Below the pieces are notes generated by a model. That model saw nothing but the letters and a program-made list of their open reading frames with translations, was not told the origin of the DNA and did not search any database. A stretch of DNA of 30,121 nucleotides, from contig CAAFLF010000038.1 of assembly GCA_900763685.1 (NCBI GenBank), forward strand, positions 1 through 30,121. Reading direction: 5' to 3'. Shown here one piece after another: positions 21,040-28,276 of the stretch (position 1 is its first letter; the number at the start of each line of letters is the position of its first letter). The position numbers and the translations under genes are program-made. Origin of the DNA: an uncultured Oscillospiraceae bacterium (lineage in GTDB: Bacteria > Bacillota > Clostridia > Oscillospirales > Oscillospiraceae).

Positions 21040-22259
21040 GCGCGAAACGGCAGAAGGACGAGGGCTGGATCTCCTGGGGGCTCATCGTGCTGCTCTTCCT
21101 CTTCGGGCTCTCGCCCCTGGCGCTGGTGCTGCTGTTCCTGAAGCTCTTCGGCGTGGGCGGCGGCGAGAAGAAGCAGCAGGCGGCGCCCCCGCCGCTGAAC
21201 GAGACCGCCGGGCAGCGGACCGGCGAGCGGGTGGGACGGCAGGCAAGCCAGCCTACCCGGGCGCGGAAGACCGTCCATCAGGTGATGAAGGCGCCTTCCC
21301 AGAAGAAATCCACCGCCCGGACGCTGATGATCGTGGGCGCGATCCTGGCGGCGGTGGGCCTTGTGGCCTGCGCGGAGCCGATCGAGATGATCGCCTGGTC
21401 CAAGGACTTCTTCCTCTACCTGGAGGACCTGCTCAGCGCCCTGGCGATGCTGGTGGGCGGCGGCGCCATGATCGGCTGCGGCATCGGCATGAACCGGAGC
21501 ATGAAGCGCTACGCCCAGTATCTCGCCGTGATGGGGGACCGGCCCGCCATGTCCGTGGAGGAGCTGGCACGGGTCACGGGCTTCTCCCAGCGGCGGGTGA
21601 CGAAGGACCTGCAGGCCATGATCTCCAAGGGCTTCTTCGGGGGCAAGGCCTATCTCAACCGGGAGCTGGGGTACTTCTTCCGCTCCAGCCAGGCGGATGA
21701 GGACTGGCAGCGCCGCCAGGAGGAGGCCGAGGAGGCTTCCGCCCCACCCAAGGAGGCGGAGGAGGGCTACTCCGGCATCCTGCGGAACATCCGCCGGGCC
21801 AACGACCGCATCGCGGACCCGGTGCTCTCCGCCAAGATCGACCGGCTGGAGGAGGTCACGGCCAAGATCTTCCAGGCGGTGGAGGCGGACCCCAAGAAGC
21901 GGAGCAGCATCGACACCTTCCTCAACTACTACCTCCCCACCACCCAGAAGCTGCTGGACTCCTACGCCGAGTTTGAGGCCACGGGGGTGGAGGGGGCCAA
22001 TCTGGGCCAGGCCAAGGACCGCATCGAGAAGACCATGGACTCTATCGTGGCGGGCTTTGAGCACCAGCTGGACGAGCTCTACAAGATGGACGCCATGAAC
22101 GTGGACAGCGACATCCGGGTGATGGAGACCATGCTCCGCCGGGACACCGCCACGGTGGAGAAGGACTTCGGCCTGGGGACGGCGCCCGCCGCCCCGGCGA
22201 GCCCCAAGGTCCAGGATGTGGACCTGGGCGGCGTGGCCGCCCAGCGGCAGGAGGACTGA
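21036..22259 (+). CDS. XpaC-like membrane protein (5-bromo-4-chloroindolyl phosphate hydrolysis family)
   Basis: The protein has 407 residues and starts in an ATGA overlap with the DUF896 gene. Three hydrophobic stretches are seen: about 12-38, 94-112 and 124-146. A charged Gln/Pro linker lies between the first two. After them comes a winged-helix-like block, MSVEELARVTGFSQRRVTKDLQAMI (about 170-200). The C-terminal half has the family core TFLNYYLPTTQKLLDSYAEFE and a long helix IRVMETMLRRDTA. XpaC was named from X-phosphate hydrolysis in Bacillus, but the true role is not known. The wHTH-like block is unusual and could bind protein rather than DNA. It is the last gene before a strong terminator. 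Confidence 0.85.
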   Translation: MSAKRQKDEGWISWGLIVLLFLFGLSPLALVLLFLKLFGVGGGEKKQQAAPPPLNETAGQRTGERVGRQASQPTRARKTVHQVMKAPSQKKSTARTLMIVGAILAAVGLVACAEPIEMIAWSKDFFLYLEDLLSALAMLVGGGAMIGCGIGMNRSMKRYAQYLAVMGDRPAMSVEELARVTGFSQRRVTKDLQAMISKGFFGGKAYLNRELGYFFRSSQADEDWQRRQEEAEEASAPPKEAEEGYSGILRNIRRANDRIADPVLSAKIDRLEEVTAKIFQAVEADPKKRSSIDTFLNYYLPTTQKLLDSYAEFEATGVEGANLGQAKDRIEKTMDSIVAGFEHQLDELYKMDAMNVDSDIRVMETMLRRDTATVEKDFGLGTAPAAPASPKVQDVDLGGVAAQRQED

Positions 22260-22280
22260 GCTCCCGCCGGGAAAGAGAAA

Positions 22281-22318
22281 AAAGGGACCGTCTGCCGGGA
22301 GGCAGGCGGTCCCTTTTT
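22281..22318 (+). terminator. Terminator of the ABC-ylmH-xpaC run
   Basis: A 16-base-pair stem with one wobble (AAAGGGACCGTCTGCC with GGCAGGCGGTCCCTTT) and a GGGA loop is followed by TT, preceded by AAA; the outer A/T tracts extend it. Confidence 0.93.
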
Positions 22319-22398
22319 GGCGTTTTTGGGGAAAGGGCGGGAAAGTAGGCAAAGGGTGGGGGAGTGTCGCTTTTTTGACGTTTCCGGCGGGTTGTCTA

Positions 22399-22428
22399 TT
22401 GCCGGAGGACGGGGGCTGCCGCTATAAT
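22399..22428 (+). promoter_or_regulatory. Promoter of the radical SAM gene
   Basis: TTGCCG (22399-22404) and a perfect TATAAT (22423-22428) have an 18-base spacer. Predicted start is near 22436. Confidence 0.75.
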
Positions 22429-22435
22429 GACGGCA

Positions 22436-22606
22436 ACGACGGAGAGAAGGGTGTCCCAGGGACGGGGAATGCCTGGGAGCGCCCATTCCGTCCGGCGGAC
22501 GGCTCCCGGAAGGAGGGGAGAGGGGCCCTCTTTCGGGGGACCGTGCCCGTCCGCGATAGAGAGACAACACCGGCCAGAAGGCCGGAGAAAAGGAAGGATC
22601 GGGAAT
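22436..22606 (+). other. Long structured 5' leader of the radical SAM gene
   Basis: The predicted leader is about 170 bases. It contains a strong stem around 22458-22492 (GGACGGGGAATG near one arm, CATTCC and GTCC on the other) and a small perfect hairpin CCGGCC-AGAA-GGCCGG (22570-22585) just before the AAGGAAGGA ribosome site. I recognise no known riboswitch class. Together with the terminator and promoter this explains the 347-base gene-free stretch. Confidence 0.45.
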
Positions 22607-23968
22607 ATGAGCGTTTCCACCACACTGAAGCGGGTGGGCCTGGAGCAGGCCTTCCACTACCTCTATAAGGACCCGGAGAAGAACCTCCGGCACATCATGG
22701 ACTGGGCGGACAAGTTCGCAAACGGCGAGTTCGAGCGCCAGCGGGCCACCATCCGGGCGGCCATCGAGGACCCCAAGCACCCCTACCACGACTACATCCT
22801 GCACGTGGTGAACGATGTGGACCCCGAGGTCATGAAGACCATGGCGGCCAACTTCTTCCTGAACGCCAACCTCATCGGCTGGGACCGGCAGGAGTCCTAC
22901 CGCAAGCAGTACAACTGCAACGTCCCCTGGGCCATCCTGCTGGACCCCACCTCCGCCTGCAATCTCCACTGCACCGGCTGCTGGGCGGCGGAGTACGGCA
23001 ACAAGCTGAACCTGAGCTTTGACGAGATCGACGATATCATCCGCCAGGGCAAGGAGCTGGGCATCTACATGTATATCTACACCGGCGGCGAGCCCCTGGT
23101 ACGGAAGAGGGATCTCATCCGGCTCTGCGAGAAGTACGACGACTGCATCTTCCTCTGCTTCACCAACGCCACCCTCATCGACGAGGCTTTCGCTGACGAG
23201 ATGCTGCGGGTGAGGAACTTCGTGCCCGCCATCTCCCTGGAGGGGGACGAGGCCGCCACCGACGGCCGCCGGGGCCAGGGGACCTATCGGAAGGTGATCC
23301 ATGCCATGGAGCTGCTGCATGAGCGGAAGCTTCTCTACGGCATCTCCTCCTGCTACACCAGCGCGAACTACGACTCCATCACCTCGGAGGAATACTATGA
23401 CCAGCTGATCCGGATGGGGGCCTACTTCATCTGGTACTTCCACTACATGCCAGTGGGCAACGACGCGGCGCCGGAGCTGCTGCCCTCCCCGGAGCAGCGG
23501 GAGACGGTCTACCGCCGGATCCGGAAGCTCCGGGCGGAGAAGCCCCTCTTCGCCATGGACTTCCAGAACGACGCGGAGTATGTGGGCGGCTGCATCGCCG
23601 GTGGGCGGCGCTACCTCCACATCAACGCGAACGGCGATGTGGACCCCTGCGTCTTCATCCACTACTCCAACGCCAACATCCGGGAGGTGAGCCTGCTGGA
23701 GGCCCTGCAGAGCCCCATCTTCATGGCGTACCACGACAACATGCCCTTCAACGACAACATGATGCGGCCCTGCCCCATGCTGGAAAACCCGGAGAAGCTC
23801 CGGGCCATGGTGGCGGAGACCGGCGCCCGCTCCACGGACCCCCAGTCCCCGGAGACGGCGGAGCACCTCTGCGCCAAGTGCGACGGCTACGCCGCCTGTT
23901 GGAAGCCGGAGGCGGACCGTCTGTGGGCGGAGCGGCAGGCGGAGAAGGCCGCCAGGACCGGGAAGTGA
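22607..23968 (+). CDS. Radical SAM/SPASM-like iron-sulfur enzyme, function unassigned
   Basis: The protein has 453 residues. ATG 22607 has AAAAGGAAGGATCGG upstream; the longer in-frame extension would be the leader and looks non-coding. The SAM cluster motif is C118-x3-C122-x2-C125 in SACNLHCTGCWAAEYG, followed by the GGEPL motif after MYIYT. The C-terminal region has further cysteines (YVGGCIAG, DVDPCVFIHYS, RPCPMLEN, and a C-x2-C-x6-C group in HLCAKCDGYAACW), which resembles a SPASM/twitch domain with auxiliary clusters. The first 100 residues are helical. The family is widespread in clostridia but I know of no assigned reaction; peptide, lipid or sugar modification are possible. No peptide precursor gene is next to it. 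Confidence 0.88.
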   Translation: MSVSTTLKRVGLEQAFHYLYKDPEKNLRHIMDWADKFANGEFERQRATIRAAIEDPKHPYHDYILHVVNDVDPEVMKTMAANFFLNANLIGWDRQESYRKQYNCNVPWAILLDPTSACNLHCTGCWAAEYGNKLNLSFDEIDDIIRQGKELGIYMYIYTGGEPLVRKRDLIRLCEKYDDCIFLCFTNATLIDEAFADEMLRVRNFVPAISLEGDEAATDGRRGQGTYRKVIHAMELLHERKLLYGISSCYTSANYDSITSEEYYDQLIRMGAYFIWYFHYMPVGNDAAPELLPSPEQRETVYRRIRKLRAEKPLFAMDFQNDAEYVGGCIAGGRRYLHINANGDVDPCVFIHYSNANIREVSLLEALQSPIFMAYHDNMPFNDNMMRPCPMLENPEKLRAMVAETGARSTDPQSPETAEHLCAKCDGYAACWKPEADRLWAERQAEKAARTGK

Positions 23969-24097
23969 CCGCCCTCCGGCGGATGGACGCCGGGCGATGA
24001 TGTTACCTGCGGCGGCTCCAGGGGACCTTCCATACCTCTCTGTCTCTTCTTTTCTCAAAACTCATCCGCTCCCGGAGCCGCCGAAGGCGGAGAGAGA

Positions 24098-24132
24098 AAA
24101 CGGCGCTTCCCCCAGCGGGGGAAGCGCCGTTT
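24098..24132. terminator. Bidirectional terminator between the radical SAM and TetR genes
   Basis: A perfect 16-base-pair stem (AAACGGCGCTTCCCCC with GGGGGAAGCGCCGTTT) with an AGC loop has A's on one side and T's on the other. It lies between convergent genes. Confidence 0.85.
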
Positions 24133-24137
24133 GGGCG

Positions 24138-24755
24138 TTAGTCCAGGGTGGTCTCTGCGGGCGGTTCCAGGGCAGTTTCCCGGGAAGGCTCCGCCAGGGC
24201 TTCCGACGGGACGCCCAGCAGCAAAGACTGCTGGCCGCTCTGCTCCATCAGGCGGCAGAGGAACTCCGCCTCCGCCAGGAGGTCTGTCTCCATGCCGCCT
24301 TCCAGCCAGTCCAGGGACACGCCCATCATGGCGCAGCGGTAGAAGCGGGTCAGGAAGGCCCGGTTCTCCGGCGGGATGGCGAGGCCCTCCCCGGCCTTCT
24401 GGAAGTAGCCCTCCACGAGATACCCGGTGATCCGGGCGAGGCCCGCCTGGAACTCCTCCCGGGGGAGGGAGCGGTAGACGTGGAGGACGGCCCTGCGGTG
24501 GTCCAGGCTGTACTGGATCAGGGGGCGGATGCAGAGGATGGGCTGGCCCTGCTGGCAGTAGTTCTCGATGAGCCAGTCCCCCTTTTCCTGGACGATGGCC
24601 TGGAGGAGGGAGGGGATATCCTGGTAGTGGCGGTAGAAGGTGTTGCGGTTGACGCCGCAGCGCTCCACGATGTCCCGGACGGTGATGCGGCTGTAGGGCT
24701 TCTCCTCCAGGAGCTGGGCGAAGGCGCCGGCGATGAGGGTTTTCGTGTTCCGCAT
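24138..24755 (-). CDS. TetR/AcrR-family regulator
   Basis: The protein has 205 residues; ATG 24755 follows AGGAGGTCCCC. The N-terminal HTH (about 1-50) is typical: TKTLIAGAFAQLLEEKPYSRITVRDIVERCGVNRNTFYRHYQDI. The C-terminal part matches the TetR_C_8/DhaS-like group (YSLDHRRAVLHVYRSL, then FYRCAMMGVSLDWL). The last 20 residues are a loose acidic/Pro/Thr tail not typical of the fold. Such regulators bind small hydrophobic or carbonyl ligands. It is divergent from a 64-residue membrane protein gene and may control it and itself through the site at 24799. Confidence 0.9.
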   Translation of the reverse strand: MRNTKTLIAGAFAQLLEEKPYSRITVRDIVERCGVNRNTFYRHYQDIPSLLQAIVQEKGDWLIENYCQQGQPILCIRPLIQYSLDHRRAVLHVYRSLPREEFQAGLARITGYLVEGYFQKAGEGLAIPPENRAFLTRFYRCAMMGVSLDWLEGGMETDLLAEAEFLCRLMEQSGQQSLLLGVPSEALAEPSRETALEPPAETTLD

Positions 24756-24798
24756 GGGGACCTCCTTTCCCGTCGGAGGGCGGGGGGGATAAAGGACC

Positions 24799-24819
24799 TG
24801 TTAATCACATAGGATAACA
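24799..24819. promoter_or_regulatory. Candidate TetR operator
   Basis: TGTTA and TAACA form an inverted repeat with an 11-base centre in the short AT-rich region between divergent genes. The wider arms (TGTTAATC, GGATAACA) match at six of eight positions. It is the only symmetrical element in this space, but weak. Confidence 0.4.
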
Positions 24820-24854
24820 CATTTGGGAAGAATACGCAAGGGAGGGGAGCGCAC

Positions 24855-25049
24855 ATGAAGGGATGGGGCCGCTGGGTGCCGGTGGGGGCCGTAGGGGTCT
24901 TCGCGGCGCTGTTCCTTGCCCTGGGGCGGGAGCTGAGCCTTTCGGAGCTCCTGGCCTGGACGCCGGAGAGCCTCTGGTTTGGGGCGGCGCTGGCGGTCCT
25001 TTCGCTGTGGCTGGGATGCCGGATGTGGCGGAGGACGCCGGAAGGATAG
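24855..25049 (+). CDS. Small two-helix membrane protein
   Basis: The protein has 64 residues; the ATG follows AAGGGAGGGGAGCGCAC, a good ribosome site. Two hydrophobic helices are seen, about 6-24 (WVPVGAVGVFAALFLAL) and 40-55 (LWFGAALAVLSLWLG), joined by a polar loop and ended by a basic tail (CRMWRRTPEG). I recognise no family. Divergent position from a TetR gene and the following terminator suggest a real single-gene unit. Its stop codon lies at the base of the terminator stem. Confidence 0.65.
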   Translation: MKGWGRWVPVGAVGVFAALFLALGRELSLSELLAWTPESLWFGAALAVLSLWLGCRMWRRTPEG

Positions 25050-25084
25050 GGAAAGCGCCCGGACGATGGTCCGGGCGCTTTCCC
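25049..25084. terminator. Bidirectional terminator between the small membrane protein and the symporter gene
   Basis: A perfect 16-base-pair stem (GGGAAAGCGCCCGGAC with GTCCGGGCGCTTTCCC) and a GATG loop lie between convergent genes. T-runs are short on both sides. Confidence 0.8.
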
Positions 25085-25130
25085 ATGAGGGAGGGTATGG
25101 AAAGCCCGCGGGGCGGGCGCTTGCGGAAAC

Positions 25131-26396
25131 TCAGTCGGCCTCCTTGGCATGGAGCTGCTTTTGCAGCCAGTCCTTGCCTTCCACGAAGCGGGAGACGATG
25201 AAGCTCACCACGTAGTCGCCGGAGGCGTTGATCATGGTGGCGGGGGGATCCACCAGGTTGCCGATGGCCACCAGGATGGGGAAGGCCAGCTCCATCTGGG
25301 TGGGGAAGAAGATGGAGCAGATGATATACTCGCCGATGTAGCCGCCGCCGGGGACGCCGCTCATGCCCACGGAGGAGAGCACCGCCACGAGAACGATGAA
25401 GGGCAGCTGGCTCCAGCTTAGATCCTGGCCGAAGACGCCCAGGACGAAGGCGATCTTCAGCACGCAGCTAAAGCAGGAGCCGTCCATGTGCATGGTCGCG
25501 CCCAGGGGCACCACCATGCCGGCGATATCCTTGTCGATGCCGGTCTCGGCGGCTTCCTCCAGGTTGGTGGGGATGGTGGCGACGGAGGAGCAGGTGCCGA
25601 GGGACACCACCGCGGGACGGGCCAGGTGCTTGAACATGACGCCGATGGCGCCCTTGCCGCCGCCGAACCAGGCGAAGAGGGGGAAGGCGGTGAAGAGGTA
25701 GATAAAGCAGAGGGGATAGTAGACCAGCATGGCCCGGCCGTAGCCTTTGAAGACCTCGGAACCGTAGGTCGCGACCAGGTCGGCAAAGATGGCGAAGAAG
25801 GCAATGGGGGCGTAATAAGTGATGATCTGGACGAACTTCAGCATCACGTCGGAGAGGCCGATGAGCCACTTGCCCACGGCGGACTCCTTGCCGCCGGTCA
25901 TCTGCACGGCGAAGCCGAAGAGCACGGAGAAGACGATGAGGGGCAGCATGGCCCGGCGGCTGAGGAGGCCCACGAAGTCCTCCGCCGTGAAGAAGTTCAC
26001 GATCATCTCCGTCAGGGAGGCGTACTCGCCCATCTCCTCACTGGCAAGGTCACTCCAGGGTACCAGCACGGGGGGGAAGAGCTTCATGAGGACGAACATG
26101 ATGACGGCGGCGATGGCGCCGGTGATGACGAAGGTCGCGACGGTGGTGCCCATGATCTTGCCGGCCCGGTGGCGGCTCTCCATCCCGGCGATGGAGCCGG
26201 CGATGGAGGCGAAGACCAGCGGCACCACGATGCAGAACATCATGTTGATGAAAATCTTGCCCAGGAAGGCGATGTTGTGGCCCCAGGTGGGTTTGAACCA
26301 GCCCAGCAGGGCGCCGGCCACCATGGCCGTCAGCAGGATGGCCAGGAAGCGGTAGTTCCGCTTGACGGAGGAATGATCCAGGATCTTCTTGCTCAT
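25131..26396 (-). CDS. Dicarboxylate/amino acid:cation symporter (SLC1/DAACS type) with altered substrate site
   Basis: The protein has 421 residues. ATG 26396 follows AAGGAGAGAGCGC. The fold markers are present: hairpin 1 serine region CSSVATIPTN (269-278), the sodium-site motif in TM7 MHMDGS (302-307, the NMDGT position), hairpin 2 GVPGGGYIGEY, and TM8 D383-PPATMI-N390-ASG-D394. In glutamate/aspartate carriers the position of A386 is an arginine that binds the substrate side-chain carboxylate, and its aspartate partner four residues before D383 is also missing (glycine 379). So an acidic amino acid is an unlikely substrate; a neutral or unusual one is possible. It is 49 bases downstream of dapF in the same direction and is probably co-transcribed with it. 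Confidence 0.92.
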   Translation of the reverse strand: MSKKILDHSSVKRNYRFLAILLTAMVAGALLGWFKPTWGHNIAFLGKIFINMMFCIVVPLVFASIAGSIAGMESRHRAGKIMGTTVATFVITGAIAAVIMFVLMKLFPPVLVPWSDLASEEMGEYASLTEMIVNFFTAEDFVGLLSRRAMLPLIVFSVLFGFAVQMTGGKESAVGKWLIGLSDVMLKFVQIITYYAPIAFFAIFADLVATYGSEVFKGYGRAMLVYYPLCFIYLFTAFPLFAWFGGGKGAIGVMFKHLARPAVVSLGTCSSVATIPTNLEEAAETGIDKDIAGMVVPLGATMHMDGSCFSCVLKIAFVLGVFGQDLSWSQLPFIVLVAVLSSVGMSGVPGGGYIGEYIICSIFFPTQMELAFPILVAIGNLVDPPATMINASGDYVVSFIVSRFVEGKDWLQKQLHAKEAD

Positions 26397-26445
26397 GCGC
26401 TCTCTCCTTATCAAAGACGAAGAATGGTTGGAAGGGACGGTTTTC

Positions 26446-27285
26446 TCAGATCGCCAGGTCCTCGTCGGTGACCTGGCCCTTGCAGACGATGTTGGTGGGG
26501 CCGGTGAGGAAGAGCCGCTCCACCCGGCTGCCCCGGCGCTTGGCGTCGATGATGAGCTCGCCGCCGGTCATTTGGACCCTCACGGCCTTGCCGCTGACCT
26601 TGCCCTGGAGGGTCAGCACCGTGACGGTGCTGCCGGTGCCAGTGCCGCAGGCGTAGGTGAAGTCCTCCACGCCCCGCTCGAAGGTCCGCTCCCAGAGGGT
26701 ATCCTCCCCGGTGAGTTCGTAGAAATTCACGTTGGCCCCCTTGGAGAAGGCGGGGTGGTGGCGGAGCCTGCGGCCCAGCTCCCGAAGCTGGGTCTCATCG
26801 GCCTGGCGCAGGCCGGGGTAGGGGATCACCGCATGGGGGATGCCGGGGTTCCCCAGCTCCACATAGGAGCAGGGCCAGGCGGTGCCGTCCACCTCCACGG
26901 GGCAGTTGAGCTTGACGACGCTGGGGTCGTTGAGCCGGACCCGGTAGAGCCGCTCCGAGATACGGACGCCGGTGACGATGCCGGCAGTGGTCTCCACCGT
27001 CTGCTTCTCCCCCGCAAGGCCGGTCTCGTAGCCGTAGCGGCAGACGCAGCGGGCGCCGTTGCCGCACATCTCGCCCAGAGACCCGTCGGAGTTGTAGAAG
27101 CGCATCCGGTAGTCGCCCCGGTCCTGGGCGGCGTCCACCACGATGAGACCGTCGGCCCCGATGGAGAGATGCCGCTCGCAGAGCCGTCTCGCCAGGGCGG
27201 GGAAGGCCGCCTCCGGCAGCTTCTCCACCAGGTTGTTGAGGACGATGAAGTCGTTCCCGGCGCCGTTCATTTTCCAGAATTCCAC
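26446..27285 (-). CDS. dapF: Diaminopimelate epimerase
   Basis: The protein has 279 residues, the usual length. GTG 27285 follows GAGGGGGCAGCGC and gives the expected first residues EFWKMNGAGNDF; longer starts lie in the promoter. Catalytic cysteines are C74 (EMCGNGARC) and C213 (YACGTGTGS), the two bases that move a proton between LL- and meso-diaminopimelate in lysine and peptidoglycan synthesis. YNSDGS and a GNPH-like LGNPGIPHAV segment also fit. The other dap genes are not close by. The following symporter gene suggests a link with transport of an amino acid, but that link is only positional. A related amino-acid racemase activity cannot be excluded, since the family has a few. Confidence 0.93.
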   Translation of the reverse strand: MEFWKMNGAGNDFIVLNNLVEKLPEAAFPALARRLCERHLSIGADGLIVVDAAQDRGDYRMRFYNSDGSLGEMCGNGARCVCRYGYETGLAGEKQTVETTAGIVTGVRISERLYRVRLNDPSVVKLNCPVEVDGTAWPCSYVELGNPGIPHAVIPYPGLRQADETQLRELGRRLRHHPAFSKGANVNFYELTGEDTLWERTFERGVEDFTYACGTGTGSTVTVLTLQGKVSGKAVRVQMTGGELIIDAKRRGSRVERLFLTGPTNIVCKGQVTDEDLAI

Positions 27286-27316
27286 GCGCTGCCCCCTCTC
27301 AAAGCTCTCTGCCCCT

Positions 27317-27346
27317 ATTATATCAGCACGATTCACCGGACCGCAA
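27317..27346 (-). promoter_or_regulatory. Promoter of dapF
   Basis: On the minus strand TTGCGG (27346-27341) and a perfect TATAAT (27322-27317) have an 18-base spacer, 31 bases before the start codon. Confidence 0.75.
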
Positions 27347-27404
27347 CGGATATGGTGCCTGAAACCATGCAAAAAATGCTCTTTCGGAAACGGCCAGGAA
27401 GGGT

Positions 27405-27433
27405 TTGCGCTTTTCCCTGCTTTATGGTATGCT
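27405..27433 (+). promoter_or_regulatory. Promoter of the second TetR gene
   Basis: TTGCGC (27405-27410) and TATGCT (27428-27433) have a 17-base spacer, 34 bases before ATG 27468. Confidence 0.65.
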
Positions 27434-27467
27434 GGGGGAAGCCAAAACATGGGAAGGGGGCCTCGCC

Positions 27468-28085
27468 ATGGCCAGAAAAAACAGCCGCAACACCCGGGGG
27501 CGCATCATCTCCGCCGCCTGGAAGCTCTTCTACGAGCAGGGCTACGACGACACCACGGTGGAGGATATCGTCTTCGAGTCCGAGACCTCCAAGGGCTCCT
27601 TCTACCACTACTTTGACGGAAAGGATTCCCTGATGGGAACCCTGGCCTACGTCTTCGACGAGAAGTATGAGGAGCTGGAGCGCTCCGAGGCTCTGGCCGC
27701 CACGGAGGACGCCGTGGACAAGCTGGTCTTCCTGAACCACGAGCTCTACGTGATGATCGAGTCCAGCATCTCCATCGACCTTCTGACCCGGCTGCTCTCC
27801 ACCCAGCTCCTGGCCCGGGGCGAGAAGCACCTGCTGGACCGGGACCGGGTCTACTTCAAGATGCTGCGGCAGATCATCCGCACCGGGCAGGAGAAGGGGC
27901 AGCTCCGGCGGGACCTCAGCGTCAACGAGATCGTGAAGGCCTTCGCCCTCTGGGAGCGGGCCCAGCTCTACGACTGGTGCCTCTGCAGCGGGGAGTACTC
28001 CCTGGTGAGCTACGCCGCCCAGACCACCCCTATGTTCCTGGAAAGTTACCGGGGCGGGCACGAGACGGGAGAAAAAATTTTTTGA
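27468..28085 (+). CDS. TetR/AcrR-family regulator, likely of the downstream symporter
   Basis: The protein has 205 residues. ATG 27468 follows GGAAGGGGGCCTCGCC; the earlier ATG at 27405 would fall on the -35. The HTH occupies about residues 5-55 (NTRGRIISAAWKLFYEQGYDDTTVEDIVFESETSKGSFYHYF). The C-terminal domain is helical, with LLTRLLSTQLLARGEKHL and LSVNEIVKAFALWERAQLYDWC, resembling TetR proteins of Firmicutes without a well-known ligand. The next gene, same direction, is a PutP-type carrier. Between them lies a 40-base palindrome that is a natural binding target. Confidence 0.92.
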   Translation: MARKNSRNTRGRIISAAWKLFYEQGYDDTTVEDIVFESETSKGSFYHYFDGKDSLMGTLAYVFDEKYEELERSEALAATEDAVDKLVFLNHELYVMIESSISIDLLTRLLSTQLLARGEKHLLDRDRVYFKMLRQIIRTGQEKGQLRRDLSVNEIVKAFALWERAQLYDWCLCSGEYSLVSYAAQTTPMFLESYRGGHETGEKIF

Positions 28086-28143
28086 GTACGGATGCCGTTT
28101 CAAGGCTTCGTTCAGTGAAAAAGTGAGAAATATCAACGGAAAA

Positions 28144-28172
28144 TTGAATTGAGACAGAATCCCGTATAGAAT
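28144..28172 (+). promoter_or_regulatory. Candidate promoter of the PutP-type gene, overlapping the palindrome
   Basis: TTGAAT (28144-28149) and TAGAAT (28167-28172) have a 17-base spacer. The left arm of the 40-base palindrome covers the spacer and the -10. A second -10-like TATTAT lies at 28217-28222 but has a poor -35. Confidence 0.5.
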
Positions 28173-28193
28173 TCATTCTATACGGGATTCTGT
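28154..28193. promoter_or_regulatory. 40-base perfect palindrome, probable operator
   Basis: The left arm ACAGAATCCCGTATAGAAT (19 bases) is the exact reverse complement of the right arm, with only TC between. As RNA it would make a strong hairpin, but it is not GC-rich and no T-run follows, so an operator fits better than a terminator. It is 68 bases after the TetR stop and 83 before the symporter start. Confidence 0.75.
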
Positions 28194-28276
28194 ATTTCAT
28201 TCTAGTAAGAAACGTGCTATTATCATCCACATCAATTCAGAGTCGGACGTTTCGTTCCCAAGAAGGAGAGAGTACC

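Noticed and set aside
22436..22606. Known riboswitch class (SAM, TPP, cobalamin, FMN)
   Set aside because: I could not match conserved core motifs of any of these; the leader is therefore only listed as structured.
28154..28193. The 40-base palindrome as terminator of the TetR gene
   Set aside because: No T-run follows and the arms are AT-balanced, unlike all the other terminators in the window. Kept as an operator candidate.
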